A stretch of 6,883 nt of DNA from DASXMX01 sp036794395 (GCA_036794395.1 DAIRGS010000372.1:1-6883); one strand, 5' to 3'; counted from the stretch's first letter, positions 1 to 6,883 are shown. Numbers and translations are program-made. Notes: generated by a model not told the origin, from the sequence alone.

Positions 1-80
1 TGAACAATCTCAAGAAAACCCTCGGCTGGCGCGAACCCCTCCCCCGCGGCCGCCCTAGAAAACAGCCGAAATCGCGATAA
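1..80 (+). CDS. C-terminal tail of a probable REP-associated tyrosine transposase (Y1/IS200-like), 5' end outside the window
   Basis: The window opens inside an open frame (codons from position 3) that ends at TAA 78-80. The 25 visible residues include NLKKTLGW, a short proline/arginine stretch, and GRPRK followed by a basic end. A 'LG-x-x-x-P-x-x-GRPRK' ending is typical of the C-terminus of REP-associated tyrosine transposases (RAYTs, TnpA_REP), which are single-strand Y1 nucleases thought to mobilise REP-type repeats. The early codons favour C or G in third position, as expected for coding DNA here. The catalytic HUH and Tyr motifs would lie upstream and cannot be seen. The adjoining repeat block supplies the stop codon. 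A RAYT next to palindromic repeats is the usual arrangement for this family, which supports the call. A different basic C-terminus remains possible. Confidence 0.45.
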   Translation, partial: NNLKKTLGWREPLPRGRPRKQPKSR

Positions 81-133
81 TTCAGGGTTGTCCCGTTTTC
101 TGCGTCCCGTTTTCTGCGTCCGTTTTCTGCGTC
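77..133 (-). repeat. Left REP-like repeat block, inverted relative to the block at 1835-1985
   Basis: Read on the minus strand, this block holds three head-to-tail copies of a unit close to gacgcagaaaacgggaca (plus-strand positions 121-133, about 107-120 and 89-106), followed by accctgaattat. The right block has the same module with 'ataac' in place of 'aaaac' and the same accctgaattatt continuation. The two blocks are in opposite orientation and enclose 134-1834, which contains the PepSY-type gene. The block begins at the stop codon of the transposase-like tail and ends 12 bases from the PepSY stop. It is probably a REP/BIME-like element; its mobility is an inference. Confidence 0.8.
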
Positions 134-145
134 TAGCGATAAAGC

Positions 146-1471
146 TCACTGCTTCCGCAATCGCGCCACGAGCTGCTCGCCTACCAGCAACACTACCACC
201 GAGAGGCCCAGCGCCGGTAGCAAAATACTGGTCGCGGTAATGGTGACGACCAGCCAGCGGGGGCGGGCAGCATCCACGCGGCGGGGCAGGCCGAGCCGGC
301 CTGTCGGGCGACGCTGCCACCACATCCAGATGCCAGTCACGGGCAGCGTCATGAGGATCACACAAGTCACCAGCCAAAGGAGCTTCGTCGGCAGACCCCA
401 GATTGAGCCGACGTGCAGCGGATAGTTCCACGTCCCCAACCGGTAAATCACCTTGGTCTGACTGTTGTAGCGATCCTCCAGAATCTCACCCGAGGCGCGG
501 TCGATGAACAACATCTCATTGACCCCCGGCCCGCGATCGTTGTTGGCGGTGACCAGATACACCCCGTTGGGGATACGCGGGAACCAGACGGTCAAGTTAT
601 TGCCGGGCATTTTTTGCTGCGCAATCTCGATGATCCGGTCGATGGACAGGTCCTTGGCGTCGGGCGGGGACTTGCACACCATCGACTTGGTAAACATGTC
701 GTAGGCCTGGGTTTTCTGCCCGGCGTATTGAAAACCGCGACCCCAGACATACGTGTAGATCAGGCCAGTCAGCGAGATCACAATCGCGACGAGTGCCACG
801 TAGATGCCACCGACCACGTGCAGGTCACGCAGCACTACATAAGGCTTCTGCCGCAACCGCGGAAGCCAAATGCCCCACAGTTGGTTCGCATTGCGCGGCC
901 ACCACAGGTAAATTCCGGTGACCGCGAGCACGATCGTCCAGCAGGTGGTCAGCTCGATGATGATCCGGCCCGTCGTGCCCAGGAACAGTGTCCGGTGAAG
1001 CTTTAGCACGATGTCGAAAAAGTCGCCCTGTTCGATGGCGCCCAAGTAGTGGCCCCGATAGGGATCGACGTAAACGTATTGGCCTTTCCCCGCGAAGATC
1101 GCCATGCTGGTGGCGCGCTTCGGGTTGGTGAACACTTGCAACAGAAAAATTTGAGCCGTCGCGGGCACGGCCGCACGGACTGCGGCGATCTGCTGTTCGT
1201 ACGAAGTGCGCTCGGCAGCCGGCTTGACGTACGTGACCCCGGGGTAAATCACCGCTTCCAGCTCATCTTTGAAGATGTACAGCGCGCCAGTGGCGGCCAC
1301 CATGATCAGCGCGGGCGTGATAATCATTCCGGCATAGAAGTGCCACCGCCAGACGACCCGATACAACCGGTCGCCGATGCCGGACTGCTTGGTGTCGGCC
1401 GGGGGCGGGTCGCCGGATCCGTGTCCGCCATCCGCGGCCGTCGTCGTTTGTTCGAGTGACGCGGTGCTCAT
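146..1471 (-). CDS. PepSY-associated transmembrane (PepSY_TM) protein
   Basis: This is a 441-residue integral membrane protein of the PepSY-associated TM helix family (COG3182/PiuB-like). Members are often linked to siderophore, haem or metal-reductive uptake, but the biochemical role is usually unproven. A hydrophilic N-terminus (1-43) is followed by WHFYAG and a first membrane helix at about 46-67. Further helices are at about 170-190 (with the signature TGIYLWWPR just after), 218-240, 361-384 and 405-430. The large loops at about 70-155 and 245-340 look like PepSY domains (VDPYRGHYLG; FIDRASGEIL). Conserved-looking histidines H44, H159, H218 and H353 (NYPLHVG) could bind haem or metal. The frame stays open upstream to 1765, but that stretch has no family features. 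I chose ATG 1471 because 43 residues then precede the first helix, as is usual. Its own ribosome site is weak; see the small overlapping frame at 1468-1518. No Fur box is visible. Confidence 0.85.
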   Translation of the reverse strand: MSTASLEQTTTAADGGHGSGDPPPADTKQSGIGDRLYRVVWRWHFYAGMIITPALIMVAATGALYIFKDELEAVIYPGVTYVKPAAERTSYEQQIAAVRAAVPATAQIFLLQVFTNPKRATSMAIFAGKGQYVYVDPYRGHYLGAIEQGDFFDIVLKLHRTLFLGTTGRIIIELTTCWTIVLAVTGIYLWWPRNANQLWGIWLPRLRQKPYVVLRDLHVVGGIYVALVAIVISLTGLIYTYVWGRGFQYAGQKTQAYDMFTKSMVCKSPPDAKDLSIDRIIEIAQQKMPGNNLTVWFPRIPNGVYLVTANNDRGPGVNEMLFIDRASGEILEDRYNSQTKVIYRLGTWNYPLHVGSIWGLPTKLLWLVTCVILMTLPVTGIWMWWQRRPTGRLGLPRRVDAARPRWLVVTITATSILLPALGLSVVVLLVGEQLVARLRKQ

Positions 1472-1518
1472 GCGGCCGGCTCGTGGGTTTGCTCGGGATA
1501 AACTCGGCGCCGATTCAT
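1468..1518 (-). CDS. Possible 16-codon leader peptide overlapping the PepSY gene start
   Basis: A small frame encodes MNRRRVYPEQTHEPAA and stops at TGA 1468-1470. That stop overlaps the PepSY ATG (1469-1471) in an ATGA arrangement, the usual sign of translational coupling. Its start is preceded by GAGGA (plus-strand 1524-1528) five bases away, a much better Shine-Dalgarno than anything before the PepSY ATG. The same frame remains open further upstream without a convincing start, so it may be chance. No homology is recognised and the peptide has no regulatory codon run. Confidence 0.3.
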   Translation of the reverse strand: MNRRRVYPEQTHEPAA

Positions 1519-1528
1519 CTCTGTCCTC

Positions 1529-1834
1529 GAAACGGAATGTATCAAAAATAGCGATCCCCGTTGCGTCCACAAGGACGTGATCGCAAATGATGGGAACAGC
1601 GGTCTCAACACACAAACCCATGATGGCCGAAGGATTCCACTGAACGCAGACTGCCGTAGCGGGCAAGAAGCTTGGAATTTTGTTGGCCGCTATACGCCGA
1701 TGTTGGGCGGCGCGTTGCGACATGCGACGGTCACATCGACTTCGGCCAGCAAGAGTCCCTGCCACATCGCCCAGCGGTCGGGCGCTCAGAGCCCGCGCCG
1801 TCTCAGGAACTCGTGCGAACAGGCTTTGGTTCCC
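1529..1834. other. Intergenic stretch with no supported gene
   Basis: Apart from the weak promoter candidate near its left end, no gene is convincing here. The frames that cross it on either strand lack ribosome sites and recognisable protein features. The plus-strand frame at 1577-1885 runs into the repeats and looks like chance. Confidence 0.5.
1545..1572 (-). promoter_or_regulatory. Weak sigma-70-like promoter candidate for the PepSY gene
   Basis: On the minus strand TTGTGG (plus 1567-1572) is followed after 16 bases by TATTTT (plus 1545-1550), upstream of the GAGGA site and both possible starts. Each hexamer departs from consensus at two or three positions, so support is only positional. 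Confidence 0.25.
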
Positions 1835-1985
1835 GACGCAGATAACGGGACAGACGCAGATAACGGGACAACCCTGAATTATTGAACGTAGATAACTGAA
1901 TCAAGGGTTGACGCAGATAACGGGACAGACGCAGATAACGGGACAACCCTGAATTATTGAGACGCAGATAACTGAATCAAGGGTT
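1835..1985 (+). repeat. Tandem duplication of a 75-76 base REP-like module
   Basis: Two near-identical modules lie head to tail at 1835-1909 and 1910-1985. Each begins with two exact copies of gacgcagataacgggaca (1835-1852, 1853-1870; 1910-1927, 1928-1945). Each continues with accctgaattattga, a divergent partial copy (acgtagataac in module 1, gacgcagataac in module 2), and tgaatcaagggtt. Within each module aaccctgaatt and a rough complement ending in agggtt can form an imperfect hairpin. The module matches the block at 77-133 in reverse orientation. The modules differ by only a few bases, so the duplication is recent or kept uniform. Confidence 0.92.
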
Positions 1986-2096
1986 GAGGGTGTCGCAGAT
2001 GCGGCGTTCCTTCTGAACGTTGTGCTTGATCGCCTCCACGCCCGCCGGGTAGCGGGTCATCATGTGAGGTTGGAGGAGCTCGGCGTACCGCTTCGG
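1977..2096 (-). pseudogene. 3' tail of an unrecognised protein gene, truncated at its 5' side
   Basis: A frame reading PKRYAELLQP at its visible start, continuing HMMTRYPAGVEAIKHNVQK and ending ERRICDTLNP, terminates at TGA 1977-1979. Nearly all third positions are G or C (about 29 of the last 34 codons), a strong coding sign in this GC-rich genome. The peptide looks like a genuine helical protein end. Upstream of about 2100 the frame turns into low-complexity arginine-rich sequence and then octamer repeats, with no start codon in a sensible place. I read it as the remnant of a larger gene cut by a rearrangement. The stop codon lies inside the repeat motif tcaagggtt. I do not recognise the family. 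Confidence 0.5.
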
Positions 2097-2120
2097 CCTG
2101 CATCGCCTCCTTCGGCTTTC

Positions 2121-2152
2121 CTTCGTGCCTATGTGCCTGCATACCTTCCGCG
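2121..2152 (-). repeat. Degenerate octanucleotide repeat tract (first cluster)
   Basis: Plus-strand octamers cttcgtgc, ctatgtgc, then the decayed ctgcatac and cttccgcg. On the minus strand these read as gcacgaag/gcacatag, the same family as 2230-2277 and 6731-6766. The tract lies just upstream of the truncated gene tail. Confidence 0.7.
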
Positions 2153-2229
2153 TCTCACCACCATCTCAATACCGCTTAGCCCCATACAAACCTTTCAGGC
2201 CCATCCCGTCGCCGGCCAATCGCCGGCCC

Positions 2230-2277
2230 CTTCGTGCCTTCGTGCCTATGTGCCTATGTGCCTTCTTGCTGCGTGCA
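2230..2277 (-). repeat. Octanucleotide tandem repeat tract (second cluster)
   Basis: Six consecutive octamers: cttcgtgc twice (2230-2245), ctatgtgc twice (2246-2261), then the degenerate cttcttgc and tgcgtgca. The paired variants suggest expansion by duplication. It lies between the dnaK terminator and the truncated gene tail. Positions 2153-2229 between the two clusters hold nothing recognisable. Confidence 0.85.
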
Positions 2278-2298
2278 TTCGTCCCAATTCGGGCGCGC

Positions 2299-2330
2299 AA
2301 AAAAGCGCCCGGCCAAATGACCGGGCGCTT
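2299..2330 (-). terminator. Rho-independent terminator of dnaK
   Basis: On the minus strand a perfect 10-base-pair stem (AAGCGCCCGG with CCGGGCGCTT; plus-strand arms 2303-2312 and 2321-2330) encloses an 8-base loop. A run of six T follows, two of them shared with the stem. It begins about 30 bases after the dnaK stop, so dnaK transcription should end here and not continue into the PepSY gene. Confidence 0.93.
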
Positions 2331-2359
2331 CCGTGATGACTGCTTTTCCGACCTTGCAG

Positions 2360-4288
<1,929 letters not shown>

Positions 4289-4323
4289 GATTCTAAAACT
4301 CCTTTGGGATGACCGGCGAGCCA

Positions 4324-4337
4324 GGGGCCATTGCCCC
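4324..4337 (-). promoter_or_regulatory. Small GC-rich hairpin in the dnaK leader
   Basis: GGGGC-AATG-GCCCC on the minus strand forms a five-pair stem with a four-base loop, about 35 bases before the dnaK start. No U-run follows, so it is not a terminator. It could stabilise the leader RNA or act as a weak temperature-sensitive structure, but nothing shows this directly. Confidence 0.3.
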
Positions 4338-4363
4338 AGACCGAGTCCGCGAAACCACCAAAA

Positions 4364-4378
4364 GCAAAGGTTGTGCCA
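4364..4378 (-). promoter_or_regulatory. Sigma-54 (RpoN)-type -24/-12 promoter candidate upstream of dnaK
   Basis: The minus strand reads TGGCACAACCTTTGC, an exact fit to TGGCAC-N5-TTGC, with GG and GC at the spacing needed for -24/-12. The following bases are T-rich, as in many sigma-54 promoters. Transcription would start near 4352, giving a leader of about 64 bases before the dnaK ATG. Such promoters need an activator ATPase bound upstream; the small palindromes at 4438-4449 (CCTTTacAAAGG) and 4562-4575 are at suitable distances. No good sigma-70 or sigma-32 promoter was seen in the same stretch. Confidence 0.5.
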
Positions 4379-4561
4379 ACTCGATCTTACTGATGATGTG
4401 AATTAAGCCTGCCGGGACAAGAGGTTATACGTCGGTTCCTTTACAAAGGTTCGGAAAAGTGGTGCGGGTTTAGATGCCAGATCGGCAGGTGGGTTCTGGT
4501 TGCTGCCGTATTGGCAAGAGGCGAGCGAGACGGCAGATGGCATGATTTCTCGTAGTGAGGA

Positions 4562-4575
4562 TGCTAATCTTAGCA
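4562..4575. promoter_or_regulatory. Perfect inverted repeat TGCTAA-TC-TTAGCA, operator candidate
   Basis: Two six-base arms separated by two bases lie 33 bases before the antitoxin ATG and about 210 bases upstream of the predicted dnaK transcription start. Antitoxins commonly bind a palindrome in their own promoter, so autoregulation of the toxin-antitoxin operon is the simplest reading. An activator site for dnaK is an alternative. The remainder of 4380-4608 shows no gene. Confidence 0.4.
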
Positions 4576-4608
4576 GAGGTGCCCTTGGCAACGTGATGGG
4601 TGCGGCAT

Positions 4609-4848
4609 ATGACATTAACCCTTACTCTGACGGCCGACGTTGAGGCGAAGCTGCGGGAGCGAGCGGCTGAAAATGGTCAGCCGCCGGATGTTTACGCCTC
4701 GCGCGTTCTGGCGGAGGCGATTGCATCGCCGATGATCGACGAACTCCTTGCCCCAGTTCGGAAAGAGGTCGCGGATAGCGGAATGACCGAAGCGCAGTTG
4801 ATGGATCTGGGACGGGAACTTCTGGAGAAAGTTCGAGCCGAACGATAG
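4609..4848 (+). CDS. Antitoxin-like protein of a PIN-family toxin-antitoxin pair
   Basis: This 79-residue protein starts LTLTLTADVEAKLRERAAENG, in pattern a short beta strand followed by a helix, as in ribbon-helix-helix DNA-binding antitoxins. After VYASRVLAEAIASP, a second part (IDELLAPVRKEVADSGMTEAQLMDLGRELLEKVRAER) resembles the toxin-binding tail of antitoxins paired with COG1569-type PIN toxins. Its role would be to bind and neutralise the toxin encoded 11 bases downstream and to repress the operon. ATG 4609 is preferred because translation then begins directly before the strand; GTG 4600, in frame, would add three residues. Neither has a strong ribosome site. It is transcribed divergently from dnaK. 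The family call rests on pattern and partner, not on a diagnostic motif. Confidence 0.72.
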   Translation: MTLTLTLTADVEAKLRERAAENGQPPDVYASRVLAEAIASPMIDELLAPVRKEVADSGMTEAQLMDLGRELLEKVRAER

Positions 4849-4859
4849 GGGATGGTGTC

Positions 4860-5341
4860 GTGAGCGAACGCGCCGTTTACGACACCATGATCTTTTTCCA
4901 GTGGGCGGTATTGCCTGAAAACCGTCAGCACCGGACTGTGAAAGCGTTATACGATGGCTCGACCCGCTGTGTTTGAGTCCCGATACATTGGACGAAGTTC
5001 GGGCTGTACTCAATCGTCCGGAACTTGCGGAACGATTTCCGTCGCTGACTGCCGATCGAACCGATGCAGTTTTGCGGGAAGCGCGACGTCATGCCGACTG
5101 GTTCGAGGCTGTTCCGAAGCGGTATTCGCTTCCCTCCCATCCAAAGGACGATCATCTCTTCAATTTGGCAATCCAAGCCAATGCGCGATATCTGGTGCCT
5201 TGGGAGAATCGGCTGTTGAACGTACCGCATGGGTTGACCGACCTTGCACGACAACTTCGCGAGCTTGCCCCTGGGCTCGAGATCATAACCCCCGTAACCC
5301 TGGCAAGTTTATTGCAGACTGATCAGCCCAAGAACGGCTGA
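4860..5341 (+). pseudogene. PIN-domain ribonuclease toxin, interrupted by a one-base frameshift
   Basis: Joined across one frameshift, the frames give a complete toxin of about 160 residues of the PIN family (COG1569-like), metal-dependent ribonucleases held inactive by the neighbouring antitoxin. GTG 4860 has AGGGGA seven bases upstream. The first part (38 residues) contains AVYDTMIFFQ with the first active-site aspartate D8, and ends RCV at TGA 4974-4976. The family pattern resumes at once in the -1 frame with LSPDTLDEV (E46), then SHPKDDHLFNLA (D97, D98), ARYLVPWENRLL (E116 near the usual last acidic position) and ITPVTLASLL. A single missing T in the TTT run at 4972-4974 would explain it. 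The second frame could begin at TTG 4973, overlapping the stop, but that would lack the first catalytic residue. It is either a real inactivating mutation or an assembly error; no canonical slippery heptamer is present. Confidence 0.8.
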
Positions 5342-5368
5342 GGCATTGGCGTGCGCGTGTGTCTAACG

Positions 5369-5397
5369 TTGCCCTCGTGGCCTGGCAACTCTAAGAT
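5369..5397 (+). promoter_or_regulatory. Sigma-70-like promoter candidate for hemL
   Basis: TTGCCC (5369-5374) and TAAGAT (5392-5397) are separated by 17 bases, each matching consensus at four of six positions, 27 bases before the hemL ATG. A six-pair inverted repeat (GTTGCC 5368-5373 with GGCAAC 5384-5389) overlaps it and could be an operator or a weak hairpin after the toxin gene. Its significance is uncertain. Confidence 0.3.
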
Positions 5398-5424
5398 CGC
5401 CGTTCACCTTTTGAGACATATTTC

Positions 5425-6750
5425 ATGGCCGATCGCAGCAAAGACACTTTAGTTAATTCCGAAGCCGCATTTTTGAAGGCTCGGCAGTTGATGCCTGGCG
5501 GGGTGAGTTCGCCGGTGCGGGCGTTTAAGGCGGTGGGCGGGACGCCGGTGTTCATCCGCGAGGGGGAAGGCCCGTATGTAAAGGATGTCGATGGGAACCA
5601 GTACATCGATTATGTGGGCAGTTACGGGCCGCTGATTGCGGGGCATACCAATGAACGGGTGGTGGCGGCGTTGTCGAAGGCGATTGGCCGGGGAACCAGC
5701 TTTGGCGCGCCGACCGAAGCCGAGACGCAGTTGGCATCGCGCATCGTGGGCGCACTGCCAACGGTTGAAATGGTTCGGTTTGTTAACAGTGGCACCGAAG
5801 CCACGATGAGTGCGATCCGCCTGGCGCGGGCGGCGACGGGACGGGATCTGATCGTGAAGTGCATTGGTTGCTATCACGGGCACGCAGATGGCATGCTAGT
5901 GCAGGCCGGGAGCGGAGCGCTGACGCTGGGGGTGCCGAGCAGCCCGGGGATTCCCAAGTCGATCGCGGCCTGCACGCTGCTGGCGCCGTACAACGATCTT
6001 TGGGCGGCGCAGGAATTATTCGAGAATCACGCCGGCCAGGTCGCGGCGTTTATCGTGGAACCGGTGGCGGGGAATATGGGCGTTGTGCCGCCGGCCGAGG
6101 GATATCTGCTGGGACTGCGGAAGTTATGTGACGCACATGGCGCGTTGTTGATTTTCGATGAAGTGATGACGGGATTTCGGGTGGCCTGGGGCGGGGCGCA
6201 GGTAAGGTACGATGTAAAGCCCGATCTGACATGCCTGGGAAAAGTAATTGGCGGCGGTTTGCCGTGTGCGGCTTACGGTGGGCCGCGTAAGTTCATGGAT
6301 CTGGTCAGCCCGTCAGGCGGGGTTTATCAGGCCGGTACGTTGTCGGGGAATCCGTTGGCGATGGCGGGTGGGATTGCGACGCTGGATATTCTCCAGGAAG
6401 GCGGATGTTACGAAGCGCTGGAGCGGCGCAGCGCGATGCTGGCGGAGGGAATCATTGACGCCGCGGCCAAGGCGGGGGTGCCGGTGGCGCTGAACCGTGT
6501 GGGATCGATGCTGACGCCGTTTTTCGTGAAGGAGCAGGGACAGACGGTCTCGAACTTTGCAGAGGCGACTTCGGGCGATACCGCCGCGTTCGCGAAATTT
6601 TTCCATGCAATGCTGGATGCGGGGGTTTATCTGCCGCCGTCGCAATATGAGGCGTGGTTCGTGAGTCTGGCGCATACGGATAAGATCATCGAGCAGACGA
6701 TCTCGGCAGCAGAGGGGGCGTTTGTTAGAGGAAGGCACGAAGGCACGTAG
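5425..6750 (+). CDS. hemL: Glutamate-1-semialdehyde 2,1-aminomutase
   Basis: This 441-residue PLP-dependent class-III aminotransferase-fold enzyme converts glutamate-1-semialdehyde to 5-aminolevulinate, the step after glutamyl-tRNA reductase in the C5 route to haem and other tetrapyrroles. It acts in the cytoplasm, normally as a dimer. Visible landmarks are MPGGVSSPVRAF (23-34), NSGTEATMSAIRLARA (121-136; PLP phosphate region), Y150 in GCYHGHAD, S163, FDEVMTGFR (244-252; D245 contacts the pyridine nitrogen), K273 in LGKVIGGGLP (Schiff-base lysine) and AGTLSGNPLAMAGG (303-316). These numbers match those of the well-studied cyanobacterial enzyme. ATG 5425 places the conserved N-terminus correctly, although the ribosome site is poor (only GAGA). 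The last residues (GRHEGT) and the TAG stop are encoded by an octamer repeat tract, adding a short non-family tail. No other hem gene is present in the window. Confidence 0.97.
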   Translation: MADRSKDTLVNSEAAFLKARQLMPGGVSSPVRAFKAVGGTPVFIREGEGPYVKDVDGNQYIDYVGSYGPLIAGHTNERVVAALSKAIGRGTSFGAPTEAETQLASRIVGALPTVEMVRFVNSGTEATMSAIRLARAATGRDLIVKCIGCYHGHADGMLVQAGSGALTLGVPSSPGIPKSIAACTLLAPYNDLWAAQELFENHAGQVAAFIVEPVAGNMGVVPPAEGYLLGLRKLCDAHGALLIFDEVMTGFRVAWGGAQVRYDVKPDLTCLGKVIGGGLPCAAYGGPRKFMDLVSPSGGVYQAGTLSGNPLAMAGGIATLDILQEGGCYEALERRSAMLAEGIIDAAAKAGVPVALNRVGSMLTPFFVKEQGQTVSNFAEATSGDTAAFAKFFHAMLDAGVYLPPSQYEAWFVSLAHTDKIIEQTISAAEGAFVRGRHEGT

Positions 6751-6766
6751 GCACGTAGGCACGAAG
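6731..6766 (+). repeat. Octanucleotide tandem repeat across the end of hemL
   Basis: A leading gaag is followed by gcacgaag, gcacgtag, gcacgtag, gcacgaag (6735-6766). It is the same family as the tracts at 2121-2152 and 2230-2277. It encodes the last six hemL residues and supplies the TAG stop at 6748-6750. Confidence 0.92.
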
Positions 6767-6815
6767 TGAGGGAGAGGGGGGGCAATGGATAATTGACAAC
6801 GGAAAGCGGGGCGCC

Positions 6816-6839
6816 GAGACAAGGAGACAAGGAGACGGG
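6816..6839 (+). repeat. Second-family octanucleotide repeat (gagacaag)
   Basis: Three consecutive units: gagacaag, gagacaag and gagacggg. The period is again eight but the sequence differs from the gcacgaag family. It lies in the G-rich sequence downstream of hemL. Confidence 0.8.
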
Positions 6840-6848
6840 GAATTGAGA

Positions 6849-6878
6849 GGGGGTGAGGGAGGGAGGGGGTGAATGGGG
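6849..6878 (+). other. G-quadruplex-forming motif downstream of hemL
   Basis: Five G-tracts lie close together: GGGGG (6849-6853), GGG (6857-6859), GGG (6861-6863), GGGGG (6865-6869) and GGGG (6875-6878), with loops of 1 to 5 bases. This satisfies the usual four-tract rule for a parallel G-quadruplex on the plus strand, which is the sense strand of hemL. No conventional terminator follows hemL in the window. Whether it folds, or affects transcript ends, is not known. Confidence 0.6.
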
Positions 6879-6883
6879 CGGAC

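Noticed and set aside
1472..1765. N-terminal extension of the PepSY protein by 98 residues to ATG 1765
   Set aside because: The extra stretch has no signal peptide or family-like sequence, no convincing ribosome site, and places the first membrane helix unusually far from the start; ATG 1471 fits the family better.
77..1985. CRISPR array
   Set aside because: The repeats are directly adjacent to one another without unique spacers of even length, and no cas genes are present.
1954..2142. Minus-strand frame of 62 residues starting in the octamer repeats
   Set aside because: It runs out of phase with the strongly coding-like frame at 1977-2096 and has poor coding character; the other frame explains the region better.
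4289..4608. CIRCE/HrcA operator upstream of dnaK
   Set aside because: The canonical TTAGCACTC-N9-GAGTGCTAA is not present. TGCTAA-TC-TTAGCA contains similar hexamers but in the wrong arrangement and spacing.
4403..4615. Minus-strand frame of 70 residues upstream of dnaK
   Set aside because: It starts inside the antitoxin gene on the opposite strand, has no ribosome site and no recognisable features, and covers the regulatory region.
4971..4977. Programmed -1 frameshift in the PIN toxin
   Set aside because: The local sequence does not form an X-XXY-YYZ slippery heptamer and no clear downstream stimulatory structure was seen; a plain indel is simpler.
6793..6798. TTGACA as a promoter -35 box downstream of hemL
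   Set aside because: No acceptable -10 hexamer lies 16-18 bases further on; that position falls in the gagacaag repeats.

Overview
The window looks like a chromosomal segment of a GC-rich bacterium, most likely from the Planctomycetota or a related PVC lineage. Three observations support this: the character of the DnaK, the lone dnaK gene without grpE or dnaJ beside it, and the many short octanucleotide repeats between genes. The taxonomic call is an inference and only moderately secure. Two housekeeping genes are certain: dnaK on the minus strand and hemL on the plus strand. Around them lie accessory and decaying material: a PepSY-type membrane protein, a toxin-antitoxin pair with a broken toxin, two gene tails, and at least three families of short repeats.

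Layout. Positions 1-80 (+) hold the last codons of a gene whose C-terminus resembles REP-associated tyrosine transposases. A repeat block at 77-133 follows. The PepSY-type protein is at 146-1471 (-), and an inverted, longer copy of the same repeat lies at 1835-1985, so the gene sits between inverted repeat blocks. Positions 1977-2096 (-) hold the 3' tail of an unrecognised gene, cut off close to octamer repeats (2121-2152, 2230-2277). A textbook Rho-independent terminator (2299-2330) then closes the dnaK unit (2360-4288, -). Upstream of dnaK is a 320-base divergent intergenic region with an exact sigma-54-type -24/-12 element (4364-4378) and small palindromes. To its right, reading plus, come an antitoxin-like gene (4609-4848), a PIN-domain toxin interrupted by a one-base frameshift (4860-5341), and hemL (5425-6750). 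The last 130 bases are G-rich and hold two more octamer tracts and a G-quadruplex motif.

How the parts relate. DnaK is the general Hsp70 chaperone and HemL makes 5-aminolevulinate for tetrapyrroles; they share no pathway and are simply neighbours. The antitoxin and toxin form a two-gene operon with 11 bases between them. The dnaK unit looks monocistronic, with its own promoter candidate and terminator. A recurring theme is that repeats coincide with gene ends: three separate reading frames (1-80, 1977-2096 and hemL) take their stop codons from inside repeat sequence, which suggests that these repeats insert or spread at the 3' ends of genes.
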